64,000 nt of DNA from Marinifilaceae bacterium (GTDB taxonomy: Bacteria > Bacteroidota > Bacteroidia > Bacteroidales > Marinifilaceae), in NCBI GenBank assembly GCA_025210485.1, contig JAOARN010000153.1, positions 40,444-104,443 of the forward strand, written 5' to 3'. A program made the translations under genes and the position numbers. The notes below the pieces were generated by a model. It saw only the letters and a list, made by a program, of their open reading frames with translations, ran no database searches and had not been told where the DNA came from. This document shows, in pieces, positions 45,187 to 53,063 of the stretch. The stretch's first letter is position 1, and every line of letters begins with the position of its first letter.

Positions 45187-46447
45187 GAAATTGCCTGAGG
45201 GCTGGAAAGAGGTTGTTTTAGGAGATATTATTAATTTTCGAAGAGGTCATGATTTACCAAAAACTAAAATGGAAGGTGGACATATTCCAGTAGTTGGTTC
45301 AAATGGCATTATTGGTTATCATTCAGAAAGTACAACTTCATCTCCTTGTATAACAATTGGTAGAAGTGGTAATGTTGGAAATCCACATATTTATTTCCAA
45401 GATTGTTGGGCACACAATACTACATTATACATTGATAATTATAAAGGTAATTTACCACAATACATATTCTATTTTTTAAAAACTCTAAATTTACATAACT
45501 ACAAAGGAGGTAGTGCTGTTCCAACATTAAACAGAAACCATATTCATACTATTGAAACCACCCTCCCACCACTAGCCGAGCAAAAAAAGATCGCCCATAT
45601 CTTAGGCAAGTTGGATGAGAAGATAGAGCTCAACCGTAAGATGAACGAGACTTTGGAGCAGATGGCACAAGCCCTGTTCAAATCTTGGTTTGTTGATTTT
45701 GACCCAGTGCTAGACAAAGCCCTAAAGGTAGGCAATGAAATCCCTGAACCTCTAAAAGCCAGAGCCGAATTGCGCAAAGCTCAATTAGAAGCAAGCAGTT
45801 CTGCTACATCGTACATAGAACTGGCTGAATCGGTTGCTGAGCCTGTCGAAGTACCAGATTCTTTTGAATACTCCCAGGAGTTGGAAAAATGGATTCCTAA
45901 GGGCTGGGAGGTGAAGAGTGTTGGGGATTTGATTATTAGATTAAAGCAAAAGTCAAAATATACCAAAAATAATGTTTTAAAGAATGGGGATGTAACAGTG
46001 TATGATCAAAGTTCAGCTCTAATTTTAGGTTATCATAATGAATTACCTGATATCTCTAGCTCAAAACAACAACCTTCATTTATTTTCGGTGACCATACTT
46101 GTATAACTAAACTACTAATAAAACCCTTCTCTGTAGGTCCTAATGTTATCCCTTTAAAGTCGAATAATAGAAATGCCTATTGGACTTATTTTGCAATTAA
46201 AGATAAACAACCGTTTCAAGAATATAGGCGACACTGGATGGAATTAAAAGTAAAAAAAGTTCTCACCCCTGAGAATGATATTTGCGAAAGTTTTGGGGGA
46301 ATTGTGATGGATTTTTATGCAAAATTGGTAGAGAATGAAGCCCAAACCCAAACCCTCACCCAATTACGCGACAGTCTTTTGCCCAAATTAATATCAGGCG
46401 AATTGTCGGTAAAGGAGTTAGAATTGGAGGGTTTAGATTTGGAATAG
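45176..46447 (+). CDS. hsdS: type I restriction-modification system specificity subunit
   Basis: A 423-residue protein with two target-recognition domains (about residues 5-150 and 230-390) and two conserved helical spacers. The first spacer reads PPLAEQKKIAHILGKLDEKI, continuing ELNRKMNETLEQMAQALFKSW; the second, near the C-terminus, reads TLTQLRDSLLPKLISGELSV. Each TRD reads half of a bipartite recognition sequence, which cannot be predicted here. The start overlaps hsdM by 11 bp, as expected for coupled translation. The spacer between the two halves contains SVAEPVEV, where residues 221-226 derive from a REP-like sequence. The TRDs are more AT-rich than the spacers, consistent with TRD exchange. 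Confidence 0.93.
   Translation: MGNKKLPEGWKEVVLGDIINFRRGHDLPKTKMEGGHIPVVGSNGIIGYHSESTTSSPCITIGRSGNVGNPHIYFQDCWAHNTTLYIDNYKGNLPQYIFYFLKTLNLHNYKGGSAVPTLNRNHIHTIETTLPPLAEQKKIAHILGKLDEKIELNRKMNETLEQMAQALFKSWFVDFDPVLDKALKVGNEIPEPLKARAELRKAQLEASSSATSYIELAESVAEPVEVPDSFEYSQELEKWIPKGWEVKSVGDLIIRLKQKSKYTKNNVLKNGDVTVYDQSSALILGYHNELPDISSSKQQPSFIFGDHTCITKLLIKPFSVGPNVIPLKSNNRNAYWTYFAIKDKQPFQEYRRHWMELKVKKVLTPENDICESFGGIVMDFYAKLVENEAQTQTLTQLRDSLLPKLISGELSVKELELEGLDLE
45837..45852. repeat. REP-like half-site inside hsdS
   Basis: CTGAGCCTGTCGAAGT is the same 16-mer as in hsdM at 44909-44924. It is read in frame as AEPVEV in the linker between the first conserved spacer and the second TRD. Confidence 0.85.
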
Positions 46448-46458
46448 GGGTAGAGGAC

Positions 46459-46504
46459 CAATCAATCGTTGGGACGCACGGCCGTGCGTCCCAACGATTG
46501 ATTG
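46459..46504. repeat. perfect 46-bp palindrome, REP-like
   Basis: Arms of 23 bp around GCACGG|CCGTGC with arm core GTTGGGACGCACGG. It starts 11 bp after the hsdS stop and could also terminate hsdS transcription, although no T-run follows. Confidence 0.92.
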
Positions 46505-46541
46505 AATTGGAAACGAAATATTGAAATTGAGAAAAATGATT

Positions 46542-46621
46542 GGCCGTGCGTCCCAACGATATATTGAAAACGAACAAAAAATTGAATATATAAACCGGCC
46601 GAGCGTCCCAACGATTGATTG
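46542..46621. repeat. two further single-arm copies of the palindromic repeat
   Basis: GGCCGTGCGTCCCAACGAT at 46542-46560 and GGCCGAGCGTCCCAACGAT at 46597-46615, the second continuing with TGATTG as in the full palindrome. They are one arm of the 46459 element with at most one substitution. Confidence 0.85.
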
Positions 46622-46819
46622 AAATGGAAAATGATTAAATAGAAACGATTTATTGGATTATATTTTTTTGAAATGCTTATTTTATAACCAATATTAAACA
46701 CGTTAAACAATTCTACTTGTTGTTTAACAAAAAACAAATTAGCCACTCAGTGAGTGGCCAATTCAAAAAAGAAATTGAGTAGACAGAAATAAATTATATA
46801 AATAACTGAAATTTCACCT
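46622..46819. promoter_or_regulatory. spacer with two hairpins before DUF1016 copy 2
   Basis: GTTAAACAA/TTGTTTAAC (about 46701-46727) and GCCACTCA/TGAGTGGC (46743-46759) form stems before the second DUF1016 gene. They could be a terminator pair or an operator; no promoter box is clear. Confidence 0.4.
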
Positions 46820-47923
46820 ATGAAACCTGAACCTAAAATAAAAACAAATCTAGAAGATTTTGAGTTTATTAAGCAACTCAAAAGTCTAATTGCTAGTAGC
46901 AGACACAAAGCCTATACTGCCATTAATTTTGCTCAGGTAGAATTGAATTGGTTCTTGGGTCAAAAAATTGTGGAACAAGAGCAAAAAGGTTCACATAGGG
47001 CTGGTTATGGAAAACAGATTATTCAACTGGCTTCAGAGGAGTTAAATGAAGAATATGGAAGAGGTTTTTCTGTTACGAATCTTAAAAATTTCAGAAAATT
47101 TTATCTGCTTTTTAACCAAGATCAAAAAGGTCAGACAGTGCCTGACCTTTCTAGTTTAGTAAAAAGTCAGACACTGTCTGACCTATTGTCATGGAGTCAT
47201 TATGAGAGACTTATCAGGGTGGAAAGTAGAGAAGCAAGGAATTGGTATATCAAGGAAGCCTCGCAAAATAATTGGGGATTTCGTACTCTCGATCGTAATA
47301 TTTCTACTAAATATTACGAACGTTTATTGGCTTCTCAAATCAAAGAACCTGTTGAAGAGGAGATGAAGCAGAAAACAAAGGAGGCTCCATTAAAATCACT
47401 AGAATTTATCAAGAATCCAACGGTGCTAGAATTTTTGGATTTACCTACAAATATTAGTTATACAGAGCAAAATTTTGAAAAAGCTTTAATTGACAATTTG
47501 CAAAAGTTCCTTCTTGAGCTAGGTAAAGGTTATGCCTTTGTGGAGCGTCAACAATTGGTCAGAACCGAAACCTCAGATTTTTATATCGACTTGGTTTTTT
47601 ACAATTATATATTGAAATGTTTTGTACTCGTTGAATTAAAGACCAATAAAATAACGCATCAAGATATAGGACAGTTGGATATGTATGTGCGCATGTACGA
47701 TGATTTGAAAAGAAACGAAGGAGACAATCCTACCATAGGCATGTTGCTTTGTACAGAAACCGACAAAACCATAGCTAAGTATTCAGTACTTAAAGAAAAC
47801 CAACAATTATTTGCGACCAAATACTTGCCCTATCTTCCTAGTGAGGAGGAGTTGGTTGCAGAAATAGAAAGAGAAAAAATTAATATAAAACAACAATTGG
47901 AAAAGGATTCTAATTCTCGATAA
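46820..47923 (+). CDS. DUF1016 (YhcG-type) PD-(D/E)xK nuclease-fold protein, copy 2
   Basis: A 367-residue paralogue of the protein encoded at 42505. The helical N-terminal domain has AINFAQVELNWFLGQKIVEQ and SVTNLKNFRKFYLLFN, then LSWSHYERLIRVESREARNW. The nuclease core has FYIDLVFYNYILKCFVLVEL (Asp257, Glu272, Lys274) and GQLDMYVRMYDD. Residues about 103-121 in the linker are encoded by two short palindromes and give a repetitive peptide (GQTVPDLSSLVKSQTLSDLL). The two copies are only moderately similar, so this is not a recent duplication. It lies between hsdS and hsdR and probably belongs to the restriction island as an accessory nuclease. Confidence 0.85.
   Translation: MKPEPKIKTNLEDFEFIKQLKSLIASSRHKAYTAINFAQVELNWFLGQKIVEQEQKGSHRAGYGKQIIQLASEELNEEYGRGFSVTNLKNFRKFYLLFNQDQKGQTVPDLSSLVKSQTLSDLLSWSHYERLIRVESREARNWYIKEASQNNWGFRTLDRNISTKYYERLLASQIKEPVEEEMKQKTKEAPLKSLEFIKNPTVLEFLDLPTNISYTEQNFEKALIDNLQKFLLELGKGYAFVERQQLVRTETSDFYIDLVFYNYILKCFVLVELKTNKITHQDIGQLDMYVRMYDDLKRNEGDNPTIGMLLCTETDKTIAKYSVLKENQQLFATKYLPYLPSEEELVAEIEREKINIKQQLEKDSNSR
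47127..47182. repeat. pair of short palindromes inside DUF1016 copy 2
   Basis: AAAGGTCAG...CTGACCTTT at 47127-47150 and GTCAGACA-C-TGTCTGAC at 47166-47182. The two are themselves near-inverted copies of each other. They encode the linker before LSWSHYERL, the same place as the palindrome in copy 1. Confidence 0.85.
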
Positions 47924-47934
47924 GGATGAAAACC

Positions 47935-47953
47935 GGCCGTGCATCCCCACGAT
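47935..47953. repeat. single-arm copy of the REP-like repeat before hsdR
   Basis: GGCCGTGCATCCCCACGAT differs by two bases from the arm at 46542. It lies between the second DUF1016 gene and hsdR. Confidence 0.8.
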
Positions 47954-48029
47954 GGAATTAAATTGGAAAATAATTGAATTTAAGCAAGGATAAATTGTAA
48001 TAAAAATAAAAGAATAAAAACCCAAAACA

Positions 48030-51000
48030 ATGCAAAAACAAGGAGTTGACAAATATAGAGAAGCAGAGTTTGAAGAGACATTTATTGAGCTCTTAAGGAA
48101 CAAAGGCTACTCTTATGTGCATGGAGCAGAATTGGTTCGTGAAGATAATGAAGAGCTGTTGATCAAAGAAGATTTGAAAAATTTTCTTCAAGATCAATAT
48201 CCTTCCCTGACAAGCTCAGAAATCAATCAACAAATTGCCTCTTTGTCTTTGTATTCGTCGGCAGATTTGTACAACTCCAACAAATCCTTTTTAGATTGTT
48301 TGCGCGATGGCATTACCGTTCATAGAGAAAAAGCTACTGATAAGGATATGCTAATCCATTTGATTGATTTTGAACACATAGAAAACAATGAATTTAAGAT
48401 TGTCAATCAATTGGAGATAGAGGAGCATCATTTGCGCATTCCTGACCTCATTCTCTATATCAATGGGTTGCCAGTAGTGGTGTTTGAGTTCAAATCGCCC
48501 ATCAGAGAAGAGGCTGACTGCTTTACAGCCTACGAACAATTGGCGCACACCTACCGAAGAGATATTCCCAAGCTATTTGTGTACAATGCCTTTTGTGTGA
48601 TTAGCGATGCGGTAAATACCAAGGCGGGTTCACTGTTTGCTCCTTATGAATTTTTTTATTCCTGGCGAAGAAATAAAAATATGCCCCAAGAAGCGCAAGG
48701 TATCAAAAGCTTATTCTCCATGATCGATGGTATGTTTGATAGGGAAAATCTTGTGGATATTATCAAAAACTTTATTTATCTACCCGATAAATCCAACAAG
48801 GAGTTGAAGATAGTTTGTAGATATCCGCAATTCTACGCCTCCCGAAAACTCTATGAAAATATATTGGCACACAAAAAGCCTGAGGGAGATGGAAAGGGAG
48901 GAACCTATTTTGGTACTACAGGTTGTGGTAAGAGTTTTACTATGTTGTTTCTGAGTCGTTTGCTCATGAAGTCTGAAGCAATGAATAGCCCTACCATAGT
49001 GATTATTACCGACCGCACCGATTTGGACGAACAGCTGTCAGATGAGTTTTGCAATGCCAAATCTTTTGTGGGGGATCAAAGCATTGTGAGTGTGAGCAGT
49101 AGGCAAGATTTAAAAGATAAATTGCAAGGAAGAAAATCGGGTGGTGTATTTTTAACTACCATTCAAAAATTTTCGGAAGATGTAGATATACTCTCCGAGC
49201 GAGAAAATATAGTTTGCATATCCGATGAAGCGCACCGCTCACAAATCAATAGGGATCAGAAAATCAAAACCATCACGCGTAAAGAGAAACAGATAGATGA
49301 GCATGGAAACGAGATTGAGGTGGAGATTCAGGAGGTGAAAAAAACCTATGGATTTGCCAAATACCTCTACGATAGTTTGCCCAATGCCAGCTATGTTGGT
49401 TTTACTGGAACGCCTATCGACGATACCTACCGAATATTTGGTCCTTCGGTGGATCAGTACAATATGATTGAATCGGTAGAAGATGAAATCACCGTTCCAT
49501 TAATCTACGAGGGAAGAGCATCGAAAGTCTATTTAGATAATATAAAGATTCAAGAAATTGAAGACTATTATACAAGCTGTGAGGCAGAAGGTTCTAACGA
49601 AGAGCAGATAGATGCCAGCAAGCGAGCTACTACCAAGATGGATGCCATAATCGGAAATCCTGATAGAATTAAAGCCATAGCCAAAGATTTTGTAGCCCAT
49701 TATCAAAACCGAGTGGAAGAAAAGGCTAGCATATTGGGGAAAGCGCTTTTTGTTTGCTCCAACCGATATATTGCCTACGATTTATATCGAGAGATTATCA
49801 AGCTAAAGCCAGAGTGGGCAGAGAAGAGAGCGCATGCCGAAAATATGGAGCTAAGCAAAAAAGAGCAAGACAAAACCTTGCCTTTGCCACTGCTCAATAT
49901 GGTGATGACGACCAATAATAAAAAAGATGATAAAAAGCTTCAAAAACTACTTGGCAATAAAGAGTACAGAAAAACATTGGACAAACAGTTCAAAAACGAA
50001 AAATCCAATTTTAAAATAGCCATAGTGGTGGATATGTGGTTGACAGGTTTCGATGTGCCAAGTTTGGATACCATTTATATCGACAAACCTATTCAGAAAC
50101 ACAATTTGGTTCAAACCATCTCCAGAGTCAATCGTAAATTTAGTGGCAAAGCAAATGGATTGGTGGTGGATTATATCGGTATCAAAAAGCAGATGAACGA
50201 AGCTATAGGTATTTATGGAGGCAAAGGAAGTCAGGGAGGCGATATGGAAGACACTACTCAATCGCTCAAAACCTTTAAAGATAGCTTGGATTTATTAAAT
50301 GCCAAGTTCCATAAATTTGATGCATCACACTATTATCAAGGCTCCAATATTGAGCGACTCAATTGTTTGAATAGAGCCACCGAATTTGTGCAAACCAGCA
50401 AATCAGAAGAAAAAGCCTATATGGACATTTGCAAGCGAATGAAATTGGCTTACGATATTTGCCATGCCGAAGAGGAGATTAGCGAAACACAGCGAGATCA
50501 ATTCCATTTTTATATGGCAGTGCGAAGCATTTTATTCAAACTTACCAAAGGCGATGCACCCGACACAGCTCAAATGAATGCCAAAGTTACCGAAATGATT
50601 AATCAGGCCATTCAAGCTCAGGGGGTAGAAGAGGTTTTTAATTTTGGAACCCAGAAAGATGGGGTTATCAATATATTTGACAAGGATTATTTGTCATATA
50701 TCGATAAAATCAAATTGCCGAACACCAAGATCAAATTGCTAGAGAAACTTCTGAAAAAAGCCATAGGTCAAGTAAAAGAGGTAAACCGAATGCAAGGAAT
50801 TGATTTTACCAAAAAATTAAATTCCATAGTTGAAAAATACAATGAGCGTAAAGAACAAGATGTTTTAAATGATGAAGAGTACCCAGGCTTTTTAGATGAT
50901 TTGATGGATTTGCTAGGAGATGTTCAGCAAAGCTACCAGCAAGCCGAGGATATGGGTGTAGATTATGAGGAAAAAGCTTTTTACGATATTCTTTTACATT

Positions 51001-51302
51001 TAACCGAAAAATACCATTTCAAATACCCTGACGACAAACTCTTGAACCTTGCCAAAAAGGTAAAAGAGATGGTGGATTCAAAATCGAGCTATACCGATTG
51101 GTACAATAGAGAAGATATCAAAGCAGATTTGCGATTTGAATTGATCATTCTGCTAGATGAAAACGACTATCCACCAGTAGATAGAGACGAGGTGTACAAT
51201 GAAATATTTGAACAAGCCGAAAATTACAAGAAGAATCAGAAAAACGTAAGCTACACGCCCAACAATAAAGTGAGTGGAATGGTTGCGGAGCCAAGGAGTT
51301 AG
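48030..51302 (+). CDS. hsdR: type I restriction enzyme, restriction/translocase subunit
   Basis: A 1090-residue protein. The N-terminal PD-(D/E)xK nuclease has RIPDLILYINGLPVVVFEFK (Asp139, Glu153, Lys155) followed by QLAHTYRR. The SF2 motor follows with Walker A GTTGCGKSFTM near residue 300, DEAH at 399-402 in CISDEAHRSQ, motif III VGFTGTPIDDTYR, and motif VI QTISRVNRKF. The last 300 residues are the helical C-terminal part that contacts HsdM. All motors and nuclease motifs are intact, so restriction should work with the hsdM/hsdS products. It is the last gene of the island. G+C content is like that of hsdM. A hairpin terminator follows at 51458. Confidence 0.95.
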   Translation: MQKQGVDKYREAEFEETFIELLRNKGYSYVHGAELVREDNEELLIKEDLKNFLQDQYPSLTSSEINQQIASLSLYSSADLYNSNKSFLDCLRDGITVHREKATDKDMLIHLIDFEHIENNEFKIVNQLEIEEHHLRIPDLILYINGLPVVVFEFKSPIREEADCFTAYEQLAHTYRRDIPKLFVYNAFCVISDAVNTKAGSLFAPYEFFYSWRRNKNMPQEAQGIKSLFSMIDGMFDRENLVDIIKNFIYLPDKSNKELKIVCRYPQFYASRKLYENILAHKKPEGDGKGGTYFGTTGCGKSFTMLFLSRLLMKSEAMNSPTIVIITDRTDLDEQLSDEFCNAKSFVGDQSIVSVSSRQDLKDKLQGRKSGGVFLTTIQKFSEDVDILSERENIVCISDEAHRSQINRDQKIKTITRKEKQIDEHGNEIEVEIQEVKKTYGFAKYLYDSLPNASYVGFTGTPIDDTYRIFGPSVDQYNMIESVEDEITVPLIYEGRASKVYLDNIKIQEIEDYYTSCEAEGSNEEQIDASKRATTKMDAIIGNPDRIKAIAKDFVAHYQNRVEEKASILGKALFVCSNRYIAYDLYREIIKLKPEWAEKRAHAENMELSKKEQDKTLPLPLLNMVMTTNNKKDDKKLQKLLGNKEYRKTLDKQFKNEKSNFKIAIVVDMWLTGFDVPSLDTIYIDKPIQKHNLVQTISRVNRKFSGKANGLVVDYIGIKKQMNEAIGIYGGKGSQGGDMEDTTQSLKTFKDSLDLLNAKFHKFDASHYYQGSNIERLNCLNRATEFVQTSKSEEKAYMDICKRMKLAYDICHAEEEISETQRDQFHFYMAVRSILFKLTKGDAPDTAQMNAKVTEMINQAIQAQGVEEVFNFGTQKDGVINIFDKDYLSYIDKIKLPNTKIKLLEKLLKKAIGQVKEVNRMQGIDFTKKLNSIVEKYNERKEQDVLNDEEYPGFLDDLMDLLGDVQQSYQQAEDMGVDYEEKAFYDILLHLTEKYHFKYPDDKLLNLAKKVKEMVDSKSSYTDWYNREDIKADLRFELIILLDENDYPPVDRDEVYNEIFEQAENYKKNQKNVSYTPNNKVSGMVAEPRS

Positions 51303-51457
51303 ATGGAAAATTTCAAATAATAGTTTTTTAGGCTATCGAAAAATAGAGGTGTAAAATATGTTGTTTTTCTTTGATCGTTTATGTTTTATAAAGAATATCT
51401 TAGGATTGTAGTATAAGAAGAAGATATTGTAATCAATATGAGGTGATTAATAGATGA

Positions 51458-51498
51458 AAAAAACCATCATTCATTGTTTTATTGAATGATGGTTTTTT
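51458..51498. terminator. bidirectional intrinsic terminator
   Basis: A 16-bp perfect stem AAAAAACCATCATTCA and complement with a 9-nt loop, between hsdR (plus) and the convergent DsrE gene. Confidence 0.85.
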
Positions 51499-51521
51499 AT
51501 TATGATATATCGAAAACCTAT

Positions 51522-51857
51522 TTACAAACTAATAACTTTACTAGCATCAGCCTGAAGGGTTATTATATCATTCATTGTGCAAATTTGGCCAGCAATTATT
51601 TTATCAGTTAGTTCGTAATATTCAATACAGGTTTTACAAGCCAATATTTTCACCCCTTTTTCATCTAATTTTTTATAATCAATAAGATCATCGTGGCAAA
51701 GTAGTTTTACGGCTTCGTTGTAGAATACAATTATTTTAGGAAGTTTATTTTCAGCAATAATTAACTTAAAATAATTGGAGATAAGTTTTAAAGATAGTTC
51801 CTGATCTCCAATACCCATTCCGTATTGTTTTACCTGAATTAATGTGTTTTTATCCAT
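51522..51857 (-). CDS. DsrE-family protein (YedF C-terminal-like)
   Basis: A 111-residue protein of the DsrE/DsrF-like fold. It reads QVKQYGMGIGDQELSLKLIS, then LPKIIVFYNEAVKLLCHDDL and GVKILACKTCIEYYELTDKI. The GMG-GDQEL opening and the CxxCxxYY motif resemble the C-terminal DsrE domain of YedF-type proteins involved in sulfur or selenium handling, where a TusA-like domain precedes it. That TusA domain is absent here, so only the second half is encoded. The two Cys residues could carry or reduce persulfide. It is 41 bp downstream of cdsA in the same direction, so the two may be co-transcribed. Function inferred from the fold only. Confidence 0.75.
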   Translation of the reverse strand: MDKNTLIQVKQYGMGIGDQELSLKLISNYFKLIIAENKLPKIIVFYNEAVKLLCHDDLIDYKKLDEKGVKILACKTCIEYYELTDKIIAGQICTMNDIITLQADASKVISL

Positions 51858-51898
51858 ATTGTTTTAATCTTTAATATAATCGGTAAAGATATAAAAGA

Positions 51899-52720
51899 TT
51901 AAGCCAATCTTTTTAATATTTCCATATAAATGAAAATTGAAGGAATTGCAAACAGGACTGCATCAAATCTGTCAAGAAATCCACCATGTCCAGGTATTAT
52001 ATTTCCTGAATCTTTAATTTTAAGACTTCTTTTAATCATAGATTCAACAAGGTCGCCATACCCTGCAAATACAGTTATTATAGCGGCAAATCCCATCCAT
52101 TCAATCAAGCTAAGTTCCTTGAAAAATATACTAATAACATATGCTCCTAGAAATGTAAAAAATGCTCCTCCTATGCTTCCTTCCCATGATTTCTTAGGTG
52201 AAATACGTTCGAATAATCTTCTTCGTCCAAATTTCACTCCTACAGCATAAGCACCAGAGTCATTGGTCCATACTAGTAAAAAAACCGATAATAAGATATG
52301 TGATGAAAATGTCTCGTTTCCAAATGGGAATATTAGGTAATTGCATAAACTAAAAGGAAGCCCTATATATAAGATTTGGAAAAAGCATATCGCAATATTT
52401 TTGATAGGCTCGGCTTTGTTTCTATATAGTTCTATTATTGGTATTATCAAAAATAATATGGGAGATAAAATTAATAATAATGTGTTATCCGTTAAAGCAT
52501 GGATAAAACATGATGTAAATAAAAAAACTGATGATATGATTGGGATTGAAACAGGTACGTCTAAGTTTTTTGATTTTGTTATTTTATGAAATTCGAAAAT
52601 ACCATAAGATGACAAAATAAGAAATAGAATATAGAAGATATATTGATTTATTGTAATTGCACTTACTAAAATAAGAATAAAAATAAGACCAAAGCTGATA
52701 CGTTTACTGAAGTTGTTCAA
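51899..52720 (-). CDS. cdsA: phosphatidate cytidylyltransferase
   Basis: A 273-residue membrane enzyme that makes CDP-diacylglycerol from phosphatidate and CTP, the branch-point of phospholipid synthesis. It has about eight hydrophobic helices and the full CDS signature near the C-terminus: SMIKRSLKIKDSGNIIPGHG followed by GFLDRFDAVLFA. WTNDSGAYAVGVKFGRRRLF and PKKSWEGSIGGA are also typical. The length is normal. It is on the minus strand followed by the DsrE gene; a candidate -7 box lies 43 bp upstream. Confidence 0.95.
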   Translation of the reverse strand: MNNFSKRISFGLIFILILVSAITINQYIFYILFLILSSYGIFEFHKITKSKNLDVPVSIPIISSVFLFTSCFIHALTDNTLLLILSPILFLIIPIIELYRNKAEPIKNIAICFFQILYIGLPFSLCNYLIFPFGNETFSSHILLSVFLLVWTNDSGAYAVGVKFGRRRLFERISPKKSWEGSIGGAFFTFLGAYVISIFFKELSLIEWMGFAAIITVFAGYGDLVESMIKRSLKIKDSGNIIPGHGGFLDRFDAVLFAIPSIFIYMEILKRLA

Positions 52721-52762
52721 AATATTTATGTTTATAATTTACAGATAAAAATAATAGTTATA

Positions 52763-52770
52763 CAAAAATA
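52763..52770 (-). promoter_or_regulatory. candidate -7 element TATTTTTG for cdsA
   Basis: The minus strand reads TATTTTTG, matching TAnnTTTG, about 43 bp before the cdsA start codon. No clear -33 box. Confidence 0.4.
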
Positions 52771-53063
52771 AAATAAATTTTAATATAATCTCATGCCATA
52801 ATCATTAGTAAACGACTACTTTATCTGTACTGAGTGTTCGTAAATAACTATTAATAAGACATGTAATACGGTTGTGTGGAGATAAATGTAAGTTTAATTA
52901 ATTTAGAAACAATCTAAATTAGGCTTTTGTTTTATATTCAATATTATATTTAGTAGCTATTCTACAATATAAAAAATTATATTAATTTGACTTATTTTAT
53001 TATCTTACCTGAAATTATTTATATGTAAAGTCATTCCAAACAAAACATTCATAAATTACTAGT
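52771..53063. other. intergenic stretch between divergent cdsA and the phosphofructokinase gene
   Basis: About 290 AT-rich bases without an open frame. Promoters for both directions must lie here; only the cdsA box is suggested. Confidence 0.4.

Noticed and set aside
46356..46746. Two minus-strand open frames over the palindromes after hsdS
   Set aside because: They consist of translated palindromic repeats and the antisense of the hsdS end; not credible proteins.
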